NCBI RefSeq assembly: GCF_021233355.1
Contig: NZ_CP089507.1
Span: 248,001 to 312,000, forward strand
Direction of reading: 5' to 3'
Length of the DNA stretch: 64,000 nt
Origin: Luteimonas fraxinea
Lineage (GTDB): Bacteria > Pseudomonadota > Gammaproteobacteria > Xanthomonadales > Xanthomonadaceae
A program made the translations under genes and the position numbers. This document shows positions 55,828-64,000 of this stretch, piece after piece. The notes under the pieces are model-generated. The model searched no databases and was not told where the DNA came from. It saw nothing but the letters and a program-made list of their open reading frames with translations. Positions within the stretch are counted from its first letter, which is position 1, and every line of letters begins with the position of its first letter.

Positions 55828-56727
55828 TCAGGCGTCGTCGGGCCAGCTGATCGTGGGCTTCGGCGTGGCCGCGCGCGGTGTCGGCACCGCATCGACTGCA
55901 GCCCAGATCTTCAGCGCGTCGACCGTCTCGGCGACATCGTGCACGCGCAGGATGCGTGCGCCGTTCTGTGCGGCAATGAGATGCGCGGCCACGGAACCGG
56001 CCATACGTTCGGCCGGAACATCACGACCGGTCAGCTCGCCGATGCTGCGCTTGCGCGACAGGCCGGCCAGCACCGGCACGCCGAGTTCGACGAAGCGCGC
56101 GAGCTGCGCCAGCAGCGTCATGTTGTGCGTCGTGGTCTTGCCGAACCCGAAGCCCGGATCGACGACGATGTGCTTGCGCGCGAGGCCCGCCATCTCGGCG
56201 GAGAAGATGCGCTCGGCGAGAAAACGATGCACGTCGCCGACGACGTCGTCGTAATCCGGCGCATCCTGCATGCCGCCAGGCTCGCCGAGCATGTGCATCA
56301 GCACCACCGGCACGCCGAGCGATGCCGCCGCTTCTAAGGCGCCCTCGCGTCGCAGGCCGTAGACGTCGTTGATCAAGCCCGCGCCCGCGGCGACGGCGAC
56401 GCGCATGACCTCGGGCTTGGACGTGTCGATACTGATCGGCAGCGTCGTCCGCGCGATCAGCCCTTCGATCACCGGCACCACGCGGCGCAGTTCTTCGTCG
56501 ACCGAGACCGCGTCCGCACCGGGCCGCGTGGATTCGCCGCCGATATCGAGCATGTCGGCGCCCGCCTCCGCGAGCCGCACGCCATGCGCGATCGCCGCGT
56601 CGGTGGTGTCGTGCGCGCCGCCATCGGAGAACGAATCCGGCGTCACGTTGACGATGCCCATCACGCGCGGACGGTCGAGCCGAAGCACGCGGCCATTGCA
56701 ATCGAGCTGCGGCGCGGTGTCGAACAT
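55828..56727 (-). CDS. folP: Dihydropteroate synthase
   Basis: A 299-residue TIM barrel with the DHPS signatures MGIVNVTPDSFSDGG and DIGGESTRPGA, and the C-terminal HDVAETVDALK. It joins p-aminobenzoate to hydroxymethyl-dihydropterin, the sulfonamide target. Its ATG overlaps the stop of the small upstream gene by one base. Confidence 0.96.
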   Translation of the reverse strand: MFDTAPQLDCNGRVLRLDRPRVMGIVNVTPDSFSDGGAHDTTDAAIAHGVRLAEAGADMLDIGGESTRPGADAVSVDEELRRVVPVIEGLIARTTLPISIDTSKPEVMRVAVAAGAGLINDVYGLRREGALEAAASLGVPVVLMHMLGEPGGMQDAPDYDDVVGDVHRFLAERIFSAEMAGLARKHIVVDPGFGFGKTTTHNMTLLAQLARFVELGVPVLAGLSRKRSIGELTGRDVPAERMAGSVAAHLIAAQNGARILRVHDVAETVDALKIWAAVDAVPTPRAATPKPTISWPDDA

Positions 56728-56927
56728 CAGCGTTTGTCCTTGCGGTCGCTCTGTTCAGTCGTCACCACACGGCGGCTCATGCCGAACGCCACGCCCAGCG
56801 CGACACCGATCGCGATGCCCAGACCGAGATTGTCGAACGCCGAGCCGATGGCGACGCCGATCGCCACGCCGGCACCGACGCCGATGGGCAACAGGGGATA
56901 GCGGGTTGTCGATTTCGGTTCGGACAT
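56727..56927 (-). CDS. Small glycine-zipper membrane protein
   Basis: A 66-residue protein with a hydrophobic stretch of repeated G-x3-G and A-I-G-V steps (VGAGVAIGVAIGSAF, GLGIAIGVALGVAFG), fit for one or two glycine-zipper helices, followed by a basic tail. No family name can be given. It overlaps the folP start by one base, so it is co-translated with folP. Confidence 0.65.
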   Translation of the reverse strand: MSEPKSTTRYPLLPIGVGAGVAIGVAIGSAFDNLGLGIAIGVALGVAFGMSRRVVTTEQSDRKDKR

Positions 56928-57002
56928 CGTCGGCTCCAGGTGGCGATACGTCAGCGCAGACTCTGGCGATTCGTCACCGGCATCGCAAGCGTGACGGCGC
57001 CA

Positions 57003-57220
57003 TCAGTCCTGCGCGCGTGCGCGATGGAACGCCACGAGCGCATTCGCGTGGCCGTGCCCGATGCCGTGTCCGGTCTTGAGGAACGCGACCTGTTCCATAT
57101 GTTTGCGATCCGATCCGCCACGCCGTCGAGCAGCGCGAACCAGTGCGCAACCGGCTTGCCGTAGGCCTTCTCGATCGACGGGAAGTAGGACGCGGGACCT
57201 TTCACTGTGTCGTCTGTCAT
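57003..57220 (-). pseudogene. DUF4287-like gene broken by a 5-bp tandem duplication
   Basis: From ATG 57220 the first 37 residues (SYFPSIEKAYGKPVAHWF...) look like a DUF4287 protein. The same family continues in another frame from 57104 to a stop at 57003-57005 (RKHMEQVAFLKTG, then HGHANALVAFHRA). At the junction the plus strand reads CGATC twice in tandem (57106-57115). Removing one copy restores a single 70-residue protein of normal layout. As written, the broken frame instead reads on to 56951 with an unrelated arginine-rich end. It is a recent frameshift, a switchable allele or a sequencing error. Confidence 0.75.
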
Positions 57221-57326
57221 GGCGCAGTCCTCGAACGGTTGCGTGCGCGCGTTGTGAGCCCGGTCGACGGTGATGGGTATCGCTGGGCTCGACCCATCCT
57301 ACGGCGAAGTCGCGAAGCCGGAAACG

Positions 57327-57356
57327 CAGAAGGCCGGACTTGCGCCCGGCCTTCTG
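57327..57356 (-). terminator. Terminator after ftsH
   Basis: An 11-bp perfect stem CAGAAGGCCGG/CCGGCCTTCTG closes an eight-base loop, 19 bp beyond the ftsH stop. There is only a short U-run, but stem strength and position fit termination. Confidence 0.7.
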
Positions 57357-57374
57357 GTGACACCTGCGACTCGA

Positions 57375-59300
<1,926 letters not shown>

Positions 59301-59351
59301 GTTTCGGGGTTCTCGTGAAGAGTTCGGTGGAGCGTTTGAATCGGGGTCATG

Positions 59352-59984
59352 CTACTTCATCGTCGCCAGCTTGCCCTGCGCCAGCGCATAGACTTCCGGC
59401 GAACGCTGCCGCGATGCAGCCGGCTTGCGGATCGACAGCTTGGTGTAGCGCCGCCGCAGATCGCGCACGTAATCGTCGAACTCGGTGCCCTGAAAGAGCT
59501 TGATCAGGAACGTGCCGCCGGTGCGCAGGTGGTTGTCCGCGAAATCCATCGCCAGTTCCGCCAAGTGCATCGCGCGCGGCTGATCAACCGCATCGATTCC
59601 ACTCTTGTTGGGGGCCATGTCGGACAACACAAGGTCCACCTGTTGCCCGCCCAGCGTGGATTCGAGCGACGAGAGGACCGCATCCTCACGAAAATCTCCG
59701 TGAAGGAACTCCACGCCGGCCAGTGTCGGCATGTCGAGGATGTCGAGCGCGATCACCCGGCCGGAGTCACCCAGCGCCTGGCGCACCCACTGCGACCAGC
59801 CACCGGGCGCGGCGCCCAGATCGACGACGACCATGCCCGGCTTGAGCAGGCGGTCGCGTTCGACCAGCTCCTCGAGCTTGTAGGCGGCGCGCGAACGCAG
59901 GCCGTCCTTCTGGGCCTTCTTCACGAAGGGATCGGAGAAATGTTCTTTCAGCCAGCGCTGGCTGCTTTTGCTGCGGGAGGCCAT
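59352..59984 (-). CDS. rlmE: 23S rRNA 2'-O-ribose U2552 methyltransferase
   Basis: A 210-residue Rossmann-fold enzyme of the RrmJ/FtsJ family with the AdoMet motif VVDLGAAPGGWSQW and SDMAPNKSG. The K-D-K-E tetrad typical of the family can be placed in SRAAYKL, SDMAP, FLIKLFQG and the SPEVY segment. ATG 59984 (MASRSKSSQRWL) is the family start. It precedes ftsH by 51 bp and is divergent from yhbY. Confidence 0.95.
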   Translation of the reverse strand: MASRSKSSQRWLKEHFSDPFVKKAQKDGLRSRAAYKLEELVERDRLLKPGMVVVDLGAAPGGWSQWVRQALGDSGRVIALDILDMPTLAGVEFLHGDFREDAVLSSLESTLGGQQVDLVLSDMAPNKSGIDAVDQPRAMHLAELAMDFADNHLRTGGTFLIKLFQGTEFDDYVRDLRRRYTKLSIRKPAASRQRSPEVYALAQGKLATMK

Positions 59985-60065
59985 CAACGGCTCGAGTGCG
60001 GGACAGGTGCGTCCGGTGGCCATGATATCCTGCCGGTCGCTTTCATTTCCCCGATCGGTTCATCC

Positions 60066-60371
60066 ATGAGTAATGCCCTGACCGCTGCCCAGACCCGTTT
60101 TCTGCGCGGCCAGGCCCATGGCATCAAAGCCATGTTGCAGGTAGGCGGCAAAGGCATCACCGATGCCCTGATCGCCGAAATCGATGCGGCGCTCGAGCAT
60201 CACGAACTGATCAAGGTCAAGGTGGGTGCGTCGGACCGCGACGAACGCGATGCGATGATCGCCGACCTGGCTGGCCGCACCGCGTCCGAACTCGTCCAGC
60301 GAATCGGCCACGTGGCCATCCTGTACCGCCAGAGCAAGGACCGCCGCCAGATCGTCCTGCCGCGGTCCTGA
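60066..60371 (+). CDS. yhbY: Ribosome assembly RNA-binding protein YhbY
   Basis: The 101-residue CRM-domain protein has the motif LRGQAHGIKAMLQVGGKGI and the end GHVAILYRQSKDRRQIVLP. YhbY binds pre-50S particles. Divergent from rlmE with an 81-bp gap, as in E. coli and relatives. Confidence 0.94.
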   Translation: MSNALTAAQTRFLRGQAHGIKAMLQVGGKGITDALIAEIDAALEHHELIKVKVGASDRDERDAMIADLAGRTASELVQRIGHVAILYRQSKDRRQIVLPRS

Positions 60372-60389
60372 CCGCACGACGGGCGCGGC

Positions 60390-60779
60390 ATGCAGCTCAA
60401 TCTCGAATCGCCTGATTTCGATTACGTTCTGCGCGGCGCCGACGGGCGCCTGGCGCTGGTCAACGACCGCCGCCTGACCCGCAGCTTCATCGTCGCCCCA
60501 CGCACCCTCGTCGAGGACTGGCCGGTGACCGATGTCCGCTCGCTCGACATCGACGCCCTCGCCCCGGTACTGGCACTGGAGCCGGAAGTCGTCCTGCTCG
60601 GCACCGGTGAGACCCAGGGCTTTCCGCCGCCCGCGACCATGGCCGCATGCCTGTCGCGCGGCATCGGCCTCGAAGCCATGACCAACGCCGCTGCGGCGCG
60701 CACGTTCAATGTGCTGGCCGGTGAAGGGCGTCGGGTGGTGGCGGCATTCGTGCTGCTTGACGACGCCGCGTCGGGCTGA
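60390..60779 (+). CDS. Mth938-like domain protein
   Basis: A 129-residue protein of the Mth938/DUF498 fold (PF04430 type): VVLLGTGETQGFPP followed by GIGLEAMTNAAAARTFNVLAG. Members are conserved, small and of unknown biochemical role; the human relative NDUFAF3 assists complex I assembly. It starts 18 bp after yhbY and is likely in its operon. Confidence 0.87.
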   Translation: MQLNLESPDFDYVLRGADGRLALVNDRRLTRSFIVAPRTLVEDWPVTDVRSLDIDALAPVLALEPEVVLLGTGETQGFPPPATMAACLSRGIGLEAMTNAAAARTFNVLAGEGRRVVAAFVLLDDAASG

Positions 60780-60785
60780 CTGGAG

Positions 60786-61703
60786 CTAGTCGCTCTCCTC
60801 GGAAAACGTGACCAGCGTGATGCGGCCTTCGAGCGGTTCCCGGGTCAGATCACCGGGGGCCAGCCACACGTATTCTTCCTCGTAGACACGCCGGGGCACG
60901 CGCATGACGCCATCCGGTGTGATGCGGACATCGCCTGCCAGCCAGGGCGCGAGCATGCCGCGCGCATCGTCGTCGGCCTGCACCCGCAGACCGCGCACCT
61001 GCGCCGGCACACAACCGCGATCCACGTCACTCGCCTGCGGTTGCAAGGTTGCGAAGCACATCTGACGACCGTCGAAGGCGATCCGGAGACTGCCCCAGCC
61101 ATACGGACTGGACCCGAACCAAGCGTGCGCCGGATCACGCACCACCACACGCGCCATTTCCCACGTACCGAGCAGGGAATCCGCCGGCGGCTGTCGCGTT
61201 TCAGCATTGCGCGCGATGCCGTCATCATCGAACGCCGCCGATCTGAAGAACGCGACCGAGCGCGGCTGCAATATGCGATCGGCCGCCGCGATATCACCTA
61301 GCCTGCAGAGCAGCATTCCGTCGCGGCCATCGCGGCTCAACACCCGCTCGTCGGGGCCACGGTGCGCGAGCACTCCGAGCTGGCGACCGGTACGGTCGAG
61401 CAGACGGATGCCGCCGTCACCGGATTCGAAGCGGCCATGCTCCGATCGCTCTGGTCCGGTCGCCTCCGCCGGGCGCCATTCGAGTACGCCATCCGGGTGG
61501 AACACGAGCTTGGCGTTTTCCACGCCACGCGGATTCGTGTCTCTGAGGTCGAGGCGCATCGCACCGCATACCTGCCAGCTTCCAGCGATGCCTGCGACAT
61601 CGGCATCAGGCGATGTAGAAACGGGCGGTCCGTCGACGTGGATCGACAGTGCGGCGACCAGCGCCAGGAGATATCCAGTCAACGGCCTGCACCTGCGATG
61701 CAA
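60786..61703 (-). CDS. Exported hypothetical protein
   Basis: The 305-residue protein has a hydrophobic N-terminus (GYLLALVAALSIHV) that reads as a signal peptide. Two segments begin similarly (AGSWQVCGAM at ~41 and LGTWEMARV at ~180), as lipocalin-like or START-type beta domains do with their G-x-W. I know no named family. It lies convergent to the Mth938 gene with a 6-bp gap and has no operon partner. Confidence 0.6.
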   Translation of the reverse strand: MHRRCRPLTGYLLALVAALSIHVDGPPVSTSPDADVAGIAGSWQVCGAMRLDLRDTNPRGVENAKLVFHPDGVLEWRPAEATGPERSEHGRFESGDGGIRLLDRTGRQLGVLAHRGPDERVLSRDGRDGMLLCRLGDIAAADRILQPRSVAFFRSAAFDDDGIARNAETRQPPADSLLGTWEMARVVVRDPAHAWFGSSPYGWGSLRIAFDGRQMCFATLQPQASDVDRGCVPAQVRGLRVQADDDARGMLAPWLAGDVRITPDGVMRVPRRVYEEEYVWLAPGDLTREPLEGRITLVTFSEESD

Positions 61704-61891
61704 TCGGGATCACCAGCATGCAGCGATGCGCTGGGACTTGGCCATTGCACCGGGGCTATAGCGCGTGTCGGAAAACGCAGCGAGGATCTGTCATTGGCGC
61801 CGGTAGACGGACGCGTCCCACAGGCGCGATTTTTGGATTGAACTGCTCGCGCTCCCGGCGGACGATCTGCCCGCACACACCGCGGTCGAGA

Positions 61892-62635
61892 TCAGCGTGC
61901 CGGCAGATACGTCAGCGGATCCACAGGCTTGCCGTTGTATCGGATCTCGAAGTGCAGCATGTCGCGGGCGGCGCCCGTACGACCCAGTTCGGCGATCTGC
62001 TGGCCGGCGCGGACGCGCTCGCCTTCGTTGACCTTGCGGCTGCGGTTGTGGCCGTAGGCGGTCAGCCACTGTTCGTCGTGCTTGACGATGATGAGTTCGC
62101 CGTAGCCCACCAGGCCCGCGCCGGAATACACCACCACACCGTCGGCGGCCGCGTTGACCGCCTGGCCGGAGGTGCCGGCGATGTCGACGCCCTGCTTCGT
62201 CGGATCATTGCCGACGTAGCGGCCGACGATCTGGCCCTCGGTCGGCCACTGCCAGCGGAACGGGCTGCGCACGGGCGCAGCGGCGGGCGCCTGGGGCGTG
62301 GTCTGTGTGGGTCGCACGGACGGACGCTGTGCAGTCGCGCTGCCCGAACTCGCGGGGCGTGCCAGCGGCGCACTGCCGCTGCCGGGATACAGACGCAGGC
62401 GCTGGCCGGGATAGATCGTGTAAGGGGCGCGGATGTTGTTCCAGGTCGCCAGATCGAGCGCGCTGATGCCGTTGCTGGTCGCCAGCCGGTAGAGGGTGTC
62501 GCCACGCTGCACAGTGACCGCCTGGCCGGGACGGGGCGTCGAGGTCGGCGCACTGCTGCCGCCCTCGCGGACCACCGTACTGGTGCCGCAGGCCGACAAC
62601 AGTCCCACTGCGAGCAACACCGCCAGCTTCCTCAT
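61892..62635 (-). CDS. nlpD: Murein hydrolase activator NlpD-like lipoprotein
   Basis: The 247-residue protein has a lipoprotein signal (VLLAVGLLSACG), a LysM domain at ~40-86 (VQRGDTLYRLATSNGI) and an M23/LytM domain at ~135-245. Zinc ligands are missing: the first His is replaced in PTKQGVDIAG and only one His of HxH is present (MLHFEIRYNG), exactly the degenerate form of E. coli NlpD, which activates AmiC instead of cutting peptidoglycan itself. The ATG at 62635 overlaps the yqaA stop. Confidence 0.92.
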   Translation of the reverse strand: MRKLAVLLAVGLLSACGTSTVVREGGSSAPTSTPRPGQAVTVQRGDTLYRLATSNGISALDLATWNNIRAPYTIYPGQRLRLYPGSGSAPLARPASSGSATAQRPSVRPTQTTPQAPAAAPVRSPFRWQWPTEGQIVGRYVGNDPTKQGVDIAGTSGQAVNAAADGVVVYSGAGLVGYGELIIVKHDEQWLTAYGHNRSRKVNEGERVRAGQQIAELGRTGAARDMLHFEIRYNGKPVDPLTYLPAR

Positions 62636-63216
62636 CCACGCATCTCCAACCAGACCAGTCCAACGATCACCAGACCCACCATCAACCAGCCGAGCCATTC
62701 GATGTAGCGCTTGAGCATCGGCTCGAACTTCGGGCCGCCCCACGCCATCAGACCGGCGACGAGGAAGAACCGGGCGCCGCGTCCGAGCACCGAGCCGACG
62801 ACGAACGGTAGCAGGCCGACCCCGAGCGAACCCGACGCGATCGTGAATACCTTGTACGGAATCGGGGTGAATGCCGCGATGAACACGAACAGCAGACCGT
62901 GCTCGAGGAACAGCGCCTGGATGTTCTCGAACGCCGGCTGCCAGCCCATGCGCACGATCCACGGCCACACCAAATCCAGCGCGAAGTGACCGATCATGTA
63001 TCCCAGCAGGCCGCCGGCGACCGAGCCCAGTGTGCACAGCAGCGCATAGCGCCACCACGACTTCGGCTTGGCCAGCGACATCGGCGCGAGCATGACGTCG
63101 GGCGGAATCGGGAAGACCACCGATTCGGCGGCGCTCATCAGGGTGAGGTAACGCGGTGCGTGACGGTGGCGGGCCCACGCGAGCGTGGTGTCGTACATCC
63201 TTGCAAACAACTGCAT
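62632..63216 (-). CDS. DedA/YqaA-family membrane protein
   Basis: A 194-residue protein with four or five hydrophobic helices. Segments PIPPDVMLAPMSLAKP, LGYMIGHFALD and FTPIPYKVFTIASG mark the DedA/YqaA (SNARE-associated/VTT) family, lipid or drug-transport-linked inner-membrane proteins. It overlaps both pcm (1 base) and nlpD (4 bases), so surE-pcm-yqaA-nlpD form one operon. Confidence 0.88.
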   Translation of the reverse strand: MQLFARMYDTTLAWARHRHAPRYLTLMSAAESVVFPIPPDVMLAPMSLAKPKSWWRYALLCTLGSVAGGLLGYMIGHFALDLVWPWIVRMGWQPAFENIQALFLEHGLLFVFIAAFTPIPYKVFTIASGSLGVGLLPFVVGSVLGRGARFFLVAGLMAWGGPKFEPMLKRYIEWLGWLMVGLVIVGLVWLEMRG

Positions 63217-63911
63217 CAGTCCACGTATCCAGACAACAAAGGTACAAACGCGACGGCGGCGACATCCTGCTGTTCGATCTGTCCGTCGGCGTGCTTGCGC
63301 AGCACCAGCAGACGTTGCGAGCCCGGTGCGCCGACCGGTGCGACCAGCGTGCCGCCCGCGGCGAGCTGCTCGGTCAATGCTTCGACCAGCGCAGGGCCGG
63401 CCGCGGTGACGATGATGCCGTCGAACGGCCCGTTCTCCGGCCAGCCGATACGGCCGTCGTCGTGCTTGCTGCGCACGTTGAGGCCCAGCGAGCGGAAACG
63501 CTTGCGCGCGATGCGCAGCAGTTCGCCGATGCGCTCGACGGTGTGCACTTCGATGCCGAGCGCGGCGAGGATCGTCGCCTGGTAACCGGAGCCGGTGCCC
63601 ACTTCGAGCACCCTGCCCGGCATGCCGTTCGCGAGCAGCGCTTCGGTCATGCGCGCGACCACCCAGGGCTGCGAAATCGTCTGCCCGTGACCGATCGGGA
63701 GCGCGGTGTCTTCGTAGGCACGCGTCGCCAGTGCCTCGTCGACGAACAGATGCCGCGGTACGGTGCGGATCGCGTTGAGCACGCGTTCGTCGCTGATGCC
63801 ACAACCGGGATGCGCGCCATCGCGCAGACGTTCGATCAGCCGGTCACGCACGCGTTGCGAGGTCATCCCGACGCCGACCGCTTCGGGCTGCAGGCGCATC
63901 CGCGCCGTCAC
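63216..63911 (-). CDS. pcm: Protein-L-isoaspartate O-methyltransferase
   Basis: A 231-residue methyltransferase with the AdoMet motif [18 protein letters not shown] and the family segments [17 protein letters not shown] and [12 protein letters not shown]. It repairs isoaspartyl residues in aged proteins. The start is GTG 63911, which overlaps the surE stop (GTGA) and gives the N-terminus usual in xanthomonads; ATG 63899 is the alternative. Confidence 0.93.
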   Translation of the reverse strand: MTARMRLQPEAVGVGMTSQRVRDRLIERLRDGAHPGCGISDERVLNAIRTVPRHLFVDEALATRAYEDTALPIGHGQTISQPWVVARMTEALLANGMPGRVLEVGTGSGYQATILAALGIEVHTVERIGELLRIARKRFRSLGLNVRSKHDDGRIGWPENGPFDGIIVTAAGPALVEALTEQLAAGGTLVAPVGAPGSQRLLVLRKHADGQIEQQDVAAVAFVPLLSGYVD

Positions 63912-64000
63912 GCCTGGGTCGCCTTGAGGTCCGCTTCGAGACCGCCGACCCAGCTGGCGACGTGCTCGAGCGCCTGGTAGCGCGTGAGGTCGACATGGAT
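63908..64000 (-). CDS. surE: 5'/3'-nucleotidase SurE, C-terminal fragment
   Basis: The last 30 residues of a protein, read leftward from the window edge to TGA 63908-63910. [17 protein letters not shown] is the C-terminal signature of SurE (HVDLT...), the nucleotidase that precedes pcm in this operon in most gammaproteobacteria. The catalytic part is outside the window. Confidence 0.85.
   Translation of the reverse strand: MHVDLTRYQALEHVASWVGGLEADLKATQA

Noticed and set aside
56951..57220. An 89-codon protein read through the frameshift in the DUF4287 gene
   Set aside because: After residue ~37 it turns into arginine/serine-rich shadow sequence, while the other frame restores the family; treated as a pseudogene or frameshift instead.

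Overview
The window is 64 kb of ordinary chromosome from a high-GC gammaproteobacterium. It most resembles the Xanthomonadaceae (Lysobacter/Luteimonas/Xanthomonas type). The grounds are the codon bias, the gene orders scpA-scpB-rluB, hfq-hflX-hflK-hflC-purA and surE-pcm-yqaA-nlpD with no rpoS after nlpD, the carbohydrate locus built around a TonB-dependent receptor, and the intergenic palindromic repeats. I saw no rRNA, tRNA, CRISPR array, transposase or phage gene.

1-18.7 kb: the tail of eda is followed by a carbohydrate-utilisation locus. It contains two paralogous ~1,060-1,085-residue exported proteins (one with an F5/8-type C domain at its N-terminus, the other a lipoprotein), a GH3 beta-glucosidase-like enzyme, two CUT1-type sugar ABC permeases, a sugar-binding lipoprotein, a GH144-type (glucoamylase-like) lipoprotein, a large TonB-dependent receptor and a LacI-family regulator. 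GH144 points to beta-1,2-glucan as the substrate. Three perfect matches to one LacI-type operator (TGnAAnCGnTTnCA) lie at 479, 14335 and 18726, in front of the first paralogue, the GH144 operon and lacI itself. They tie the locus into one predicted regulon.

18.8-27.9 kb: yciI, the condensin partners scpA-scpB overlapping rluB, a PaaI-type thioesterase, an FAD oxidoreductase, and an acyl desaturase/ferredoxin-reductase operon divergent from a FabR/DesT-like TetR regulator.

28-41 kb: a REP-like cluster, a Nit/omega-amidase-type hydrolase, a hemerythrin-like protein, a DUF885 protein, a paoDABC-like periplasmic molybdenum aldehyde oxidoreductase operon, a three-copy 190-bp tandem repeat, and a thioredoxin-reductase-like flavoprotein that lacks the redox CxxC and is coupled to a UBP-type zinc-finger protein.

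40-47 kb: a divergent LysR/RidA pair, a DUF2231 plus sorbosone-dehydrogenase-like pair, a divergent SDR/AraC pair and a formate/nitrite-type transporter.

46.7-64 kb: core housekeeping genes: purA, hflK-hflC, hflX, hfq, miaA, putP, folP, ftsH, rlmE, yhbY, nlpD, yqaA, pcm and surE. Among them is a DUF4287 gene broken by a 5-bp tandem duplication.
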